From: Cadophora sp. MPI-SDFR-AT-0126
Lineage: Eukaryota > Ascomycota > Leotiomycetes > Helotiales > Ploettnerulaceae
Direction: 5' to 3'
Length of the DNA stretch: 64,000 nucleotides
Assembly: GCA_020747065.1 (NCBI GenBank)
Contig: JAGMVK010000006.1
Coordinates: forward strand, 1,178,001 to 1,242,000
Positions 1-10,760 of this stretch are shown here, in pieces. The notes under the pieces are model-generated. The model did no database searches. It saw only the letters and a program-made list of their open reading frames with translations, and was not told where the DNA came from. Both the position numbers and the translations under genes were made by a program. How positions within the stretch are numbered: the stretch's first letter is position 1; each line of letters opens with the position of its first letter.

Positions 1-1320
1 TGTGCTCCAGCACAGGCTGTGACTTATGCTTTAGCAGGAGCTAGTGTCATCTCAGTCTTAACTGAACCAGAATGGTTTAAGGGAAGCATTGATGACTTAC
101 GTGCTGTCCGTCAAGCGCTCGAGGGAATGCCAAATAGACCCGCTGTACTACGGAAGGAGTTTATCTTCGAGGAGTACCAGATCTTGGAAGCTCGGCTTGC
201 GGGTGCGGACTCGGTTCTTCTTATTGTCAAGATGTTGGATGAAGCTACCCTGACAAGGCTTTACCACTACTCGCAATCACTTGGCATGGAGCCTCTAGTT
301 GAGGTTAATACACCCGAGGAGACAGCCATTGCCGTCAAGCTTGGGTCGAAAGTCATCGGTGTGAACAACCGCAATCTCACGAACTTTGAAGTAGATCTCG
401 ATACGACTAGTCGACTGCTTGACCAAGTTCCAAAAGAGACGATAGTATGCGCTTTAAGCGGCATTTCTGGACCTGGAGATGTTGCAGCATACCAAAAGAA
501 TGGTGTTGGCGCCGTTCTCGTCGGCGAGGCACTCATGCGGGCAGCAGATACAGCACAGTTCATTCGAGAGCTTCTCGGTGGTTCAGAGCCAATTGTAAAG
601 TCATCACCAGGGTCTCTTCTTGTCAAAATATGTGGCACGAGGCAAGCCGAGACCGCAGTTGAAGCCATCAAAGCAGGCGCAGATTTGATCGGCATGATAC
701 TTGTTCCTGGAAGGGGCAGACATGTGCCATACAAAGATGCCATTGCAATTTCGAAAGCTGTGCATGAAACACGCGTCACTACAGGTAGTGTGGTCAGTGA
801 CCGTGTTGGCAGTCAGGCTTCTGACTTCTTCGCCAATGCAGCGTCAAACATTTCGAGCCACCGAGCCTTGCTCGTTGGTGTCTTTCAAAACCAGCCACTG
901 GAAGAGATTCTGGAGCTACAGAAAGCATACGAGCTTGATATTGTTCAACTTCATGGCCAAGAGCCACTCGAGTGGGCAAATCTAATTCCAGTGCCAGTGA
1001 TCCGAGTTTTCAACCCTACACAGCCTGGAATTGGAAAGCGAGGTTACCATACAGTTCCTTTGCTCGATTCCTTATCTGGTGGATCGGGAAAGACACTTGA
1101 TATGACCCAAGTTTCGGGTGTCCTTGCAACAGATCCAGGATTGAGGGTGATGCTTGCTGGTGGTCTGAACGCGGATAATGTTGTGGATGCTGTCCGAGCA
1201 GTGGGTGATAATAGTGATAGGATCATTGGCGTCGATGCAGCTAGTGGAGTTGAAGAGAACGGCGTGCAGAGCGTTGAAAAGATTCAAGCTTTCATAAAAG
1301 CAGCTAAAAGTGTCCGGTAG
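1..1320 (+). CDS. trpC: Tryptophan biosynthesis protein trpC, C-terminal part (IGPS and PRAI domains), truncated by the window edge
   Basis: The frame is open from base 1, so the 5' end (in fungi an N-terminal glutamine amidotransferase domain and the start of IGPS) lies outside; 439 residues remain. Residues 1 to about 200 are indole-3-glycerol-phosphate synthase: the catalytic RKEF motif is at about residues 51-54, followed by [15 protein letters not shown] and a glycine-rich phosphate loop near SGISGPGDV. From about nt 610 to the stop is phosphoribosylanthranilate isomerase, with the KICG start motif, VQLHG, LAGGLN and the terminal GVDAASGVE phosphate site. The two domains catalyse consecutive steps from phosphoribosyl-anthranilate to indole-3-glycerol phosphate in the cytosol. 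No intron or frameshift is visible in this part. The identification is secure from the order and motifs of both domains. Confidence 0.96.
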   Translation, partial: CAPAQAVTYALAGASVISVLTEPEWFKGSIDDLRAVRQALEGMPNRPAVLRKEFIFEEYQILEARLAGADSVLLIVKMLDEATLTRLYHYSQSLGMEPLVEVNTPEETAIAVKLGSKVIGVNNRNLTNFEVDLDTTSRLLDQVPKETIVCALSGISGPGDVAAYQKNGVGAVLVGEALMRAADTAQFIRELLGGSEPIVKSSPGSLLVKICGTRQAETAVEAIKAGADLIGMILVPGRGRHVPYKDAIAISKAVHETRVTTGSVVSDRVGSQASDFFANAASNISSHRALLVGVFQNQPLEEILELQKAYELDIVQLHGQEPLEWANLIPVPVIRVFNPTQPGIGKRGYHTVPLLDSLSGGSGKTLDMTQVSGVLATDPGLRVMLAGGLNADNVVDAVRAVGDNSDRIIGVDAASGVEENGVQSVEKIQAFIKAAKSVR

Positions 1321-2443
1321 AGGATCTCGAGGTCATTTATCATCGCTTACGTCTATCTGCCTTTACGCTATGACACAGCATCTTTTGTTGACTCTCCGTT
1401 CGCTTATTCTCTCCTTAGCGCTTGAAGCATGAACAGGCTTTTGCGCAAATTCGGCCCGGACAAGACCAGTGTTTTTGAATAGGCGCGGATTCATATCCCA
1501 GATAAGCTAGTGAACATTTAGAGCATCCTTATTTCGCCAGTCCATCATGTTGCTTATGGATTTTCTCTATGATTGCCACCGAGTGGGCAGCATTAAATAC
1601 GTAAAGATGGTTTAGTTGCAATCGTTTAAGGTTTGAGAAACCTTTGCACCGTGGGCAAATCAAACACGCCCTGATTTCCGTGATCAAAAACATGACAGGT
1701 GGGGGTTTGAATTCTTGTCAACTTGCCTGAAGCTTAGATTTCTCATATTTCAGTCACTTTTGTGTATTCTATTCACCTGTAAATTTCAGGTATCGAACCA
1801 CTTCTGCAAGTGCACCTAGTACGTGCTCCTTCCTTTGCTTCCAGCCAGCCCTTACCGATAAAAGCCCCCCAAATTCTGCCACAGCGAAGCTTCCATCAAC
1901 AACATCGCCATCCACTACAACGTCGAATTTTAAGAACACTGAAACAGCAGGCATTCAGAAGCCCTTCTATCAGTCACATACAAAGACGATTATCTTTGGA
2001 ATCACCTAAAAATTTTCACTGCAACGAACACTTTCAATCACTATCCAGCTCCCTCAGAATAAGTCAAGCTTTCTTCCTCCAGACGCTCTCTTCATTTATT
2101 CCATTCGCAGCAGCACTTCCTCCTAATGTAAAGACAACTTCCAGAGTGCGCAATCTCCTCCTTTAAGTTTCACAAAAAGTCACTTTAAGGACTGTTTGTG
2201 CTTGCCTTGTTAGAGGCGAGACATTGCACCTTTCGTTCCCTACGATCACTTTCCAAGTCATCTGGGACTCAATTTTCGCAACTCGCTTGGTGAGTACCTT
2301 GTTTAGCTTTGTTTGGGACATGGCCTACGCATTCTCACATCCTCACTCTTCCCAACTCCCATGCTCTTAGCAACCTAATACCTTATGCACCGACTCCAAT
2401 CATAATTACTAACATTCTACATAGCCTCTTATCATCACTCACC
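1321..2443. other. Intergenic region and 5' leader of the BRCT-WGR gene
   Basis: No gene is supported here. The last 600 bases are pyrimidine- and C-rich, like a fungal 5' leader. A likely leader intron runs from about 2290 (GTGAGT donor) to 2424 (ACATAG acceptor) with a TACTAAC branch sequence about 15 bases before the acceptor; it would put the ATG at 2444 close to the spliced leader. Confidence 0.5.
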
Positions 2444-3873
2444 ATGGCACGCGCTAAAGTAGCCTTTCGAAAGCCCTGTGCTGGAGAATTGAAGAAGCTC
2501 ACCACGAACCCCATCACCTCCCGCAAAGCCAACAGCCGACCAATGAAGCAAATATTCAAAGGTCTAACTATATCAGCGGCTGGTACATTTAAAGGGGTAA
2601 ATGGAGATATCAGCCACGAGCAACTCGGAAAGTGGATCAAAGCCCATGGGGGTGCGTTCGAAAGCAAGGTCACCGATGACACAACTCATCTTATTTGCTC
2701 TATTGAGGAGTTTAAGCAGAAGTCTACACAAGGTATGCCTTAATTCTATTTATAATAAAAGTCATACTCAACGCTATTACAGTACAGAAAGCATGGCAAT
2801 TAGCTAGAACGCGTTGCCAGATCGTTACATTTGATTGGATTGAAGACTGTCTCCTAGGCCCTAAGCAGACGAAGAGATTGCTGAAAGAAAGAGCTTATAC
2901 ACTCGATCGAACGCTTATCAACCTGAAGAAGGGTATCGAAGTCGATAAGGTAGCACTTAGAAAGAGATTTGACGAAAACGCCCGAATCGCTCACGAACTC
3001 TCCAATAGCAGTAAGTTCATCACCCTTCTCGATTATGCATTGTGAGTTCCGAAGTAGTATATTGACACACATAGATATGTACCATATTTACTATGAAGAC
3101 GGTTTCGAGTACAAGGTTATCCTCTCTCGCGTCCGCCTTGATGGAAAGACAATGATTGAAAAATATACCCTTTATGTAAGATCACAAAGCCCTGCCCTAC
3201 TGCACTCTCTACATAGAACTAAACTCTTCCACCGAATCCGAACCGCCTCCTATAACTAACATAACTAATATATACGTAGCTCTTCGAATCTAACACCAAA
3301 GCCCCCCTCCTCTACATGTTCGGCGCCAAGTACTCGCGCTCCCACCGGCCGCTCACCTTCTGGAGGCAAGACTGTCGTCCCATGGATTTCCACACCGCCT
3401 TCACTTGCTTCAAGAAATTCTTCAAAGAGCGCTCCGGCATCGATTGGGACGACCGCCTCGAACGCATCATACCAAAGAAAATCGAAAATAACAAAGTGGT
3501 CGAACACAATTTCTTCAAGTATTTGCCCCCACCTCAGGGTCGTGCGACAGGTTTGCTTCCATGCGGGTATGTTAGGCCGGAAGACAGGGTGGTCGAGGTC
3601 GCAGATTCGGAGGGAGAGGGTGATAGAGAGGCGGAGGTGGGATATGATACTGATAGCGAGGTCGGTGATGATGGAGATGATGCGAGTGATGAGATGTCTG
3701 ACGAGGATAATGGGGGCAAAGGAAGTGATACGTCGGCTTCTGACTGTGGCTCCACCTCTGGATCTGGATCGGCATTGAGTCAAGGTTCTACGAGCTCAGG
3801 TGTGGAGTATGATGGCATCATCTCGATCTCGACAAGCGATCGCGAGCATCATCATGATCGTGAGTGCAGCTGA
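2444..3873 (+). CDS. BRCT + WGR domain nuclear protein (PARP-like architecture without a catalytic domain)
   Basis: Four exons: 2444-2732, 2783-3010, 3075-3175 and 3280-3873, giving 403 residues; all three introns have GT..AG ends and keep frame. Residues about 37-126 are a BRCT domain (AHGG glycine turn, conserved Trp in TFDWIEDC). Residues about 174-285 resemble a WGR domain as found in PARPs, ending in a DFHTAFTCFKKFF helix and GIDWDDR. The C-terminus is Ser/Asp/Glu/Gly-rich with a SUMO-interaction-like IISIS followed by Ser/acidic residues. BRCT and WGR bind phosphopeptides and DNA ends or breaks, so a nuclear DNA-damage role is inferred; no PARP catalytic domain is seen. The ATG at 2444 has a good context (ACCATGG). 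The TGA at 3871 is odd: the same frame continues open for 49 codons to a second TGA at 4021. Confidence 0.85.
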
Positions 3874-4023
3874 GGCTCAGATCTAAGCGACGCCGATATC
3901 CCGCATTATCTGAAGAGTACTGGTGAGCGATTTGGTGCTCTGAGAGGCCACAATAGCGGCAGTGCTATTGAGATCTCGAGTGAAAGTGAGGATGGCGAGG
4001 GATGGAGAGAGACTCCTCATTGA
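3874..4023 (+). other. Open in-frame extension after the TGA of the BRCT-WGR gene
   Basis: Directly after TGA 3871-3873 the same frame is open for 49 codons until TGA 4021-4023. Its composition (Ser/Glu/Asp/Gly-rich, with IEISSESED) matches the tail just before the stop rather than random 3' UTR. It could reflect a recent nonsense change, stop-codon readthrough, a sequencing error, or a former C-terminus. Confidence 0.5.
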
Positions 4024-4671
4024 GGTCACTTCCTACAATCACAAGCTCGGAGGTGCATCAGCCACAGAGGTCAAATGAAGCTGGGGAGTTCTGCGCTTGG
4101 AAGATGCAATTATTTACGGAGTTCGCTTCTTGCTTTGGCTTTCGACTTATTTCATAAACGATCTGGTGCGGCCGGGGGGGGGGAGTGTCAGTCAAACAAA
4201 CTATGCCTTTTCAATACGGCGGTCTGGAGAGCAAGAAGGAGAGGTCGTTTTCTTACAGGTCTGTCTCAACAAGACCATGTTACACCGGGGATCTTCCAAC
4301 AGCATCACCATATAAAAGTACAGCTTTTACACATGCAGCGACTACCTGGCAGGTCAGAGAGGGGTCATTTGCCAAAACACTTCCATAGCTTCAGCGCAAC
4401 TGGCGGCGCGACCAAAAGCTAGACAAGCTTCCATACTTCAATGCGATACTTTATAAAACATAACAAACATTGCTGAATCGCTGGCTGGAAAGGCGGATGA
4501 CTGGTATCTAAAAAAGCAAAATCATGAGATGCGTCCGTTAGTCATCATACATCCGGCCCTTCCACCTTCTTTCTGCCCACGCCGGACTCCTTATTCATAT
4601 CCAATATCTCCCAACAGTCTTGAAACCTATAAACAGCAACACAAGTCTCTGTCAACCAACTAAGAACAAGA
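4024..4671. other. Convergent intergenic region, no gene seen
   Basis: This lies between the convergent BRCT-WGR and use1 genes. It holds both 3' UTRs and a G10 homopolymer near 4173-4182; I see no supported coding or RNA gene. Confidence 0.5.
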
Positions 4672-5715
4672 TCAGAACCTGAGCTTAGGCATAACAAAGA
4701 CGATCAAAATCGCCAGGACCATTAACCCCGCGATCCAAGCATACATCAACATACGTCCCCACCATCCCTTGCCCTCCGTCATTGTCCGTAAATATCCCAT
4801 TCTCCGCTGCGCAGCCTCCAGCCCCATCTCATTCTTATCCAGCCCAGTTGTAGCACTGTCCAGCACGCTCTTCTCTTCTTCCAGCGAGGTGGCGAACGCT
4901 CGTGAGGATTCCTTTAAGGCAGATGCCATCGCTAGTAACGAGCCTGTGAGTTGCTCTTGCTCTGTTCGATTGTGTGTCAGCATCGCTTCTGTGGTGGCAG
5001 TTGAGATGCCGGTGCTGTTCGATGTTGGTGTGAGGAGTTCGGCGCGGGCTTGGGCTTCTTTAGTACGGGCGCGGAGTGTGGAGGGAGGTTCTGCTTCTGG
5101 CTCGACTTTGACTGTGGGAGGCGGTGACCGGACTTGTTGTGGTTGTATCTGTGGTACAAACGGAGGTGGGGTAGATTCTATCGGGGAGGAGGATGTTGAT
5201 GTACGGTCTGCGGCGTCTGCGTGGGAGTCTGTTTCTTCTGAAGGGGTGTCTTCGCCCAAGATATCTTCGCCTTCAGATGAATCATCTTCTCTGGATTCGA
5301 ATTCGCCAAGCTGTCCTATGTCAAAACGTGGCAGAGGAAGAACATCCAGATGTAGCTCACCTCTTTCAACTCGTCCAGCCTTTCACTAAGTCGCTGAATC
5401 GTTTCTCTTTTCTGCACTAGGTCTGCCTGTACTTCATGTTTCCGCGATTGCACCTTGATTGTCTGTGCATCCTGCTCGAGCCTTACGAGTAAAGTCCGGG
5501 CATATTCGATGTTCTATCCGCAAAAGTCAGAATTCCATTTCTAAACTCCGAATGTTGTTGCTCACAGTTCCGACTTTCTCCCGTTCCAAGCTCGTCCGTA
5601 ATTTGGATTCTGTAGCGGAGTCTGGGGTTATGAGGGTTTGTTGAAGTCGCGCAAGTAATCGATTCAGGTTTATGGCGGTGAGGTCGGGGGCATTTGCGGA
5701 AGATAGGCGGGCCAT
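4672..5715 (-). CDS. use1: ER SNARE protein Use1
   Basis: Three exons on the minus strand, 5715-5566, 5513-5361 and 5310-4672, give 313 residues; introns of 52 and 50 nt have GT..AG ends. The N-terminus has the NLNRLLARLQ and NIEYARTLLVRLEQD segments typical of Use1, a Pro/Ser-rich linker follows, then a SNARE-type heptad helix (TEQEQLTGSLLAMASALKES onward, reaching the LDKNEMGLEAAQ region) and a C-terminal transmembrane anchor at about residues 290-309 ending in KLRF. Use1 is a Qc-type SNARE of the ER that acts with Sec20, Ufe1 and Sec22 in retrograde Golgi-to-ER fusion. The third exon acceptor (GACAG, 5315-5311) was chosen over a nearer TAG because only it preserves the frame. The ATG at 5713-5715 is the first in frame. 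Confidence 0.9.
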
Positions 5716-6551
5716 GATTGTTGTTGTTATTTGGAGGGGGGTGGTCGTGAAGTTTGGATGTTCGGCCTTGCCAGATCATGCAGGTGGCTTTGGTAAGGCT
5801 GCCAAGGCGCTTGATAATTTCAAGCTTAGCGCCATAGACTACCCATCGCTCCTTTTTGATCTACACAAGCTTTTATTCCTCCACGATTGGCAATGAGACA
5901 TACTATCGCACTCTTCAGTCAGGGGTAACTGAAGCAGAGCTCTCGAGTGAGTAGCATGCTTTCGGCTCCGAGAAGTGACCTACTTTTAAGCCCATTATGC
6001 AGAGAGCGAGAAATGGAATAAGGAAGTCAAGGGCAATTGTATTTTGCGAAGCGCGTGGCAAGCTCTCTGTCGATCGAGTCCTCAGAAATGGCACACAGGC
6101 TGTCATTCCGAAGTTGGAATTCCAATCGCCGTCTCTAGCTGGAATCTTGAACAGTTCACACTTTTCTTTATTTAGCAGTGTCAGCAACCTGCATTCGAGG
6201 AGGCTCCCCATAATTAGCCAAGGACTCGCTTTCCCCTGATTCGTCACCTTTGAATATTACATCTCCCGGCCACGGGAATTGGACGACTAGAAATGAACTC
6301 GTTCCAGATCCTTGCTGTTGATGTGCCGTTTTGAGTCTTAATTATGTATCAGGATTTCAATTCCCGAACGCTGCAACATGCTGACCGGTTCCCGGGAGTC
6401 TATGAGTCCCCATGAGCGATTTAGAGGTATCAAAAGCACGTATAAGTATCTGATGTACAGCCATTTGTATATAGAGTGCAAATTTGTATACTTGGACGCC
6501 CTGTTACACCGAATTTACCGTAAAAAAAGCCCATAACATCATTTCCTTTCA
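5716..6551. promoter_or_regulatory. Divergent intergenic region of use1 and the SDR gene
   Basis: About 0.84 kb separates the two divergent starts. TATA-like sequences lie at 6441-6448 (TATAAGTA) and near 6469 (TATATAG), about 110 and 80 bases upstream of the SDR ATG. Short open frames here have no recognisable content. Confidence 0.4.
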
Positions 6552-7646
6552 ATGTCGTTGAAATCAGTCTCCGAAGCCTCAAAAACCTCCGTCCTCGTCA
6601 CTGGCGGGTCGGGTTTCGTGGCGACACATCTGATTCTCCAACTTCTCACATCAGAATACCAGGTTCGCACGACCCTTCGCACCATATCCTCCTCATCTTC
6701 CCTTCTTCAGATCCTCAAGGAAGCCGACCTCTCTCCTGAAACCCTGTCTCGCCTCTCCTTCTTCGAGGCCGACTTGACCAAAGACAAAGGTTGGGCCGAA
6801 GCCGTTCAAGGTTGTACCTATATCCACCACGTCGCATCGCCTTTCCCAGCAGGAGCTCCCAGAACTGACGATGAGCTCATCATCCCTGCTAGAGAAGGCA
6901 CACTCCGAATTTTACGGGCAGCTCGAGATTCAGGCGTGAAGCGTGTGATTATGACCAGTTCTTTCGCAGCAATAGGATACGGACACCCTCCTCAAGCCGA
7001 ACCCTTCACAGAAACATCGTGGTCCGACCTCACAAGCGAACCAGTCCTTCCCGCGTACCACAGGAGCAAAACGCTCGCTGAGCGCGCGGCGTGGGATTTC
7101 ATTTCGTCGCTTGGCTTCGAGCCTGGGGTAGGAGGAAAGGCGAAACTCGAACTCACAGTCGTCAATCCAGTCGGTATTTTTGGTCCCATTCTCAGCGCAA
7201 AAGTCAATTCTTCTGTTCAGATCATCCAGAAACTACTTGATGGATCCATACCCGCCTGTCCACGGATCAGTTTCGGGATCGTTGACGTGCGTGATCTTGC
7301 AGCGCTGCATATTCTCGCCATGCTTGACCCTACGGCTGGGAATGAGCGTTTCATTGCTGTCAATGATGCTGGGGCAGTGTCGATGCTTGGAATTGCAAGA
7401 ATCATCAAGAATGGGAGATCTGAGGGGAAAGCGGTCGCCAAAGTGCCGACGAGAGAGCTGTGGAATTGGGTTATTAAACTTTTGGGATTGTTTGTGAAGG
7501 AAATTGGCATTATGGTACCGCTGTTGGGAGATGTGAAGAACGCGAGTAATGAGAAGGCAAAAGGTGTGCTGGGGTGGAAGCCAAGGACGCTTGAGGAAAC
7601 AGTCTTGGATACTGTTGATAGTTTAGTGAAGTTTGAGGTTGTGTAA
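6552..7646 (+). CDS. Extended short-chain dehydrogenase/reductase (dihydroflavonol-4-reductase / epimerase-like)
   Basis: A single exon encodes 364 residues. The N-terminus carries the extended-SDR NAD(P)-binding motif TGGSGFVA at residues 17-24, then the typical ADLTKDKGW, HHVASPFP and MTSSFAA segments, and the catalytic pair Y169xxxK173 in AYHRSKTLAERA with an upstream Ser. VVNPVGIFGP and VDVRDLA are also family hallmarks. Such proteins reduce ketones or aldehydes with NADPH in the cytosol; related fungal members act on methylglyoxal-like carbonyls or in secondary metabolism, but the substrate cannot be read from sequence. It converges on the FMN reductase gene only about 105 bases downstream, and the neighbouring genes are redox enzymes, so an accessory metabolic role is inferred. 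The assigned ATG directly follows a run of stop-rich leader sequence. Confidence 0.88.
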   Translation: MSLKSVSEASKTSVLVTGGSGFVATHLILQLLTSEYQVRTTLRTISSSSSLLQILKEADLSPETLSRLSFFEADLTKDKGWAEAVQGCTYIHHVASPFPAGAPRTDDELIIPAREGTLRILRAARDSGVKRVIMTSSFAAIGYGHPPQAEPFTETSWSDLTSEPVLPAYHRSKTLAERAAWDFISSLGFEPGVGGKAKLELTVVNPVGIFGPILSAKVNSSVQIIQKLLDGSIPACPRISFGIVDVRDLAALHILAMLDPTAGNERFIAVNDAGAVSMLGIARIIKNGRSEGKAVAKVPTRELWNWVIKLLGLFVKEIGIMVPLLGDVKNASNEKAKGVLGWKPRTLEETVLDTVDSLVKFEVV

Positions 7647-7751
7647 GCATGAATAGTAGACGGTCACTTCGTAATTCAGCATGTATGAATGAATGAAGTC
7701 TATCTCTAATCTTCAACGGCTTAATAAGATTCACAAGTCTACCCTATACTT

Positions 7752-8354
7752 TCAGGCGTCCTCAAGCATCTTTAACATCTCCCCGAACCCTATCTTCGCA
7801 TCCTCGCCTTCCTTCTCCCAGATTCCATCCTCAAGATTCATCTGCTCTCCCCTGAAGGCCTGACCAGTAACATCCTTACTCGGGAACACCAACGGCGGCA
7901 TCTTCTCCACAACCCTCATCTTGAAGCCACCTTCCAGCACAATTCTCAACTGACCCGCCGCCTGATTCCCTCCATGCCCACCATAACTAACAATCATCGC
8001 CGGCTTTCCTTTCCACTCGTTATACAGATAATCAAGTGCATTCTTGAGGGATGCGGGGTATCCCCAGTTGTACTGCGGCGTAATGAAGATGAAAGCGCTG
8101 TGTGATGAGATGATATGGGACCAGGCTTGTGTGTGGGCGTGGGTGTAACCGCTGCTTGAAGTTATTTTTGCGGGGATGTCTGGTTCGTCGAATAGTGGTA
8201 AGGAGTTGGTGGACAGGTCGATGAGGGATAATTGAATATTGGAGGGGATGAGGGGAGTGAGTTTCTTAGTTATGAAATCGCCAATTTGGGGACAAACTCT
8301 TGGAGAGCGGGTTGAGCCGAGAATGATGCCGATTTTGTGTAGTTTTGGCGACAT
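7752..8354 (-). CDS. NADPH-dependent FMN reductase family protein (flavodoxin fold)
   Basis: A single exon encodes 200 residues. The start is set at 8354 (MSPKLHKIGIILGSTR), because the upstream open frame (to 8675) has no family similarity. Motifs are ILGSTR at residues 11-16, which binds the FMN phosphate, TPQYNWGYPASLKNALDYLY at about 92-111 and SYGGHGG at 123-129. The size matches the family (about 180-200 residues). Members transfer hydride from NAD(P)H to flavins, azo dyes or quinones in the cytosol. It is transcribed divergently from the FAD monooxygenase at 9332 with 977 bases between the starts, so the two may share control and the reductase might support oxidative metabolism of the same compound; this pairing is inference. 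Confidence 0.9.
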   Translation of the reverse strand: MSPKLHKIGIILGSTRSPRVCPQIGDFITKKLTPLIPSNIQLSLIDLSTNSLPLFDEPDIPAKITSSSGYTHAHTQAWSHIISSHSAFIFITPQYNWGYPASLKNALDYLYNEWKGKPAMIVSYGGHGGNQAAGQLRIVLEGGFKMRVVEKMPPLVFPSKDVTGQAFRGEQMNLEDGIWEKEGEDAKIGFGEMLKMLEDA

Positions 8355-9331
8355 GACGATAGTTTTCGGGGTCGATTGCTTCTGATGGCTTGGTCGAGGC
8401 GTTGGATCTGCGCGATCGCTATCTCCAAGTATCAAAACAAATTGCAGCACTTTGAAGTATAGTCGATATCCTTCTTCGAGTAGGATGTATGTTGGAACTG
8501 CTGTGGATGTGGACTTGGAGGGAGGAAGTGGCGAGGTAAATAGATCTGAGCGTGCGCCGAGCGACACACTGCCAGCTCTGAGTTTTCCGAAAAAAGGGTT
8601 GAAAGTAATAACCGACAATTTCGAAAGAATGAACAAAAATCGCATCTCCTCTAAGTTATATCTGTAGCTTGCCACATTTCTCGAAGGGCCAGACTGTGCG
8701 TCCTCAGTTTTTGAAATCTAGCTTAACGCTTCCTATTCGTAAATAGAATTGACGGGTGTCAAGCTGCGCGCCAGCCAATCATGTCGCTTGCCAACCCTCG
8801 CTTGTTTCCTGGGGCTGGGATTATACCCGATCCGAGATCTTCGAGGCGACTCACAACTCAAGTCCAATCACGTCCAGCGGTGCGCATCTTAATCCTTCAA
8901 AGTCGAAGTAGCTGTGGCCGCGCATGCAATTTCAATTGAGACTCGCGTTCCGGTCGGTGTTCGGTTTATAAATTTGCGATGGAAAAACTTGCTGAAGCGT
9001 GTTCCTAATGATGTTCACTGGCCCGGACACTCCGCGGAGCTGAAGAAGCGATGCATTTGTCGCAAGATGTGACCTTTTCGAGAATGGAGACACAGAAAAC
9101 TTGAAGTTGTATTCGGCGCTTCGAACTTTCGTGTGGCTTTGATCGGTCTCGAGAGATCGAGTCTCCGATGTTTCTACCTGTATAAGACTCGTGGCTCCTG
9201 CCCGAATGGAATCAGTCAAGAAAGCAAAGGCCTAAAAGTCCGGTGTCAAAGCAAGAAATCTTCCACTTCGACGGAAATCATTTAACAAGCTCCATCTTTC
9301 ACGAATCGGCTCATCAAACAATCTCATAACA
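8355..9331. promoter_or_regulatory. Divergent intergenic region of FMN reductase and FAD monooxygenase
   Basis: This 0.98 kb stretch separates two divergent redox genes. A CCAAT box sits near 8774 and GC-rich short palindromic patches occur at 8820-9040, but no specific operator could be assigned. The 95-codon minus-strand frame at 8932-9219 has no recognisable content. Confidence 0.35.
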
Positions 9332-10558
9332 ATGTCTCCACGAATCGCCATCATCGGAGCCGGTCCAGGCGGGCTCACTCTCGCTCGCATCCTTCAACGG
9401 AACGACATGCCATGTACCGTCTTCGAACTTGACGAAAGTCGCTACAGTCGAGAGCAAGGAGGTATCGTAGATCTCCACGCTAATAGTGGTCAACGCGCAC
9501 TGAAAGAAGCCGGTCTCTTCGAAGAGTTCCAAAAGCATTCTCTGCCAGGAGCCGAGGCGATGAAACTCGTCAAGTTCGATGGAACAGTATGCTGGGATGA
9601 GAACGACATGAATGGACTGGAAGTCAGTCAGAGCCGAGACCGACCTGAGATCGATCGCTCTCAGCTGAGAGACATCCTTCTTGATTCTTTGAAGCCGGAT
9701 TCGGTACACTGGGGGAAAAAGCTCCTTCGAGTTGAGGCGAATGATGCGAAGTATGATCTCCACTTTGCTGACGGCGTGGACGGAGGCTATGATCTGGTGA
9801 TTGGAGCGGATGGGGCTTGGTCCAAAGTCAGGCCTTTGGTCACAGACCAAATGCCTGAATACTCAGGGGTCACCGCCGTTGAGTTGAAGGCGGAGAATGT
9901 CAGCACGAAGAAGCAATGGCTGTCGAGCTATGTTGGTAGCGGCTCTCTATTTATGATGGACGAAGGCCGCTTAATCGTTGCTCAGCAGAACGGCAATGAT
10001 AGAATTCGAGTCTATGCAGGAGTTCGCCAACCCGAAGGATGGGCGAAGGAATGCGGAATCCATTGGGAAGAGCATGACACGGCGAGGAAGGCGCTCGCAG
10101 ACCAATACTTTGGTGACTGTCAACAGGATTTGAAGCGCATCATTACTGAGGAGACTTCGGATGGTCTGATTTGCAGGCCACTTTGGATGCTTCCTGTTGG
10201 ATTCAAGTGGGATCATCGACCAGGCGTGACACTTTTGGGGGACGCAGCACATCTGATGACTCCGTTCGCGGGAGTGGGGGTCAATCTCGCGTTGGCCGAT
10301 GCTCTTGATCTGGCCACAGCATTGTTGAAGCGAAAAGATGCCTTTGGGGACCATCCGCAGAGTACCTTGAGCGAGGCCGTGAAAGAATACGAAAGGCCAA
10401 TGTTTGAGCGTGCCAAGGAGAATATGGAGAAAACTTGGCAGGGAACTAAAGGACACTTCAGTGCAGGAGGAATAGACCAGCGTGTCGGTCGATTGCGAAA
10501 AAGGGCGAAGCAGATTGAGGAGATGAAGCGTGCCAATTCGACCCAGAAGGTAAATTGA
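9332..10558 (+). CDS. FAD-dependent monooxygenase, TetX-like (group A flavoprotein hydroxylase)
   Basis: A single exon encodes 408 residues. It has GAGPGG at 9-14 (Rossmann FAD site), an acidic residue at E32 that would bind the ribose, a GGIVDLHANSGQ segment and PEIDRSQLRDILL typical of the TetX branch, the DG motif in DLVIGADGAWSKVR at 154-167 and the GD motif LLGDAAHLMTPFAGVGVN at 301-318. The enzyme would hydroxylate an aromatic or polyketide-type ring using NADPH and O2. Fungal relatives act in secondary-metabolite biosynthesis or degradation; tetracycline-like substrates are possible but not shown. It is divergent from the FMN reductase and convergent with a Zn2Cys6 regulator. The length is full for the family and no cofactor motif is broken. 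Confidence 0.92.
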   Translation: MSPRIAIIGAGPGGLTLARILQRNDMPCTVFELDESRYSREQGGIVDLHANSGQRALKEAGLFEEFQKHSLPGAEAMKLVKFDGTVCWDENDMNGLEVSQSRDRPEIDRSQLRDILLDSLKPDSVHWGKKLLRVEANDAKYDLHFADGVDGGYDLVIGADGAWSKVRPLVTDQMPEYSGVTAVELKAENVSTKKQWLSSYVGSGSLFMMDEGRLIVAQQNGNDRIRVYAGVRQPEGWAKECGIHWEEHDTARKALADQYFGDCQQDLKRIITEETSDGLICRPLWMLPVGFKWDHRPGVTLLGDAAHLMTPFAGVGVNLALADALDLATALLKRKDAFGDHPQSTLSEAVKEYERPMFERAKENMEKTWQGTKGHFSAGGIDQRVGRLRKRAKQIEEMKRANSTQKVN

Positions 10559-10760
10559 GTGTTGGAAGCAAATATGTTTCGTTGTTCGTTTGAACGGTTT
10601 ATGGGATCTGATGATCATTTGTTGATGTCCTTTTTGAGCGAAAGATTATTACTTCTAATGCCAATCTCAATCCATTAATTCAATTCCGTGAGATGTAAAA
10701 TTCCTTCTGCGATTTGGCTCCAATTTGGTCGTGCATCGAGCAATTTGATCATACTCTTTG

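Noticed and set aside
1780..1800. GGTTCGATACC on the minus strand, resembling a tRNA B box
   Set aside because: No A box, D-arm or acceptor stem is found at the required distance.
3860..3880. A 21-base GT..AG segment that would splice out the TGA of the BRCT-WGR gene
   Set aside because: It is far below the minimum size of fungal introns seen here (about 46 nt), so it is not used in the model.
8355..8675. Upstream in-frame extension of the FMN reductase (107 codons)
   Set aside because: It has no family similarity; the flavodoxin fold starts right after the ATG at 8354.
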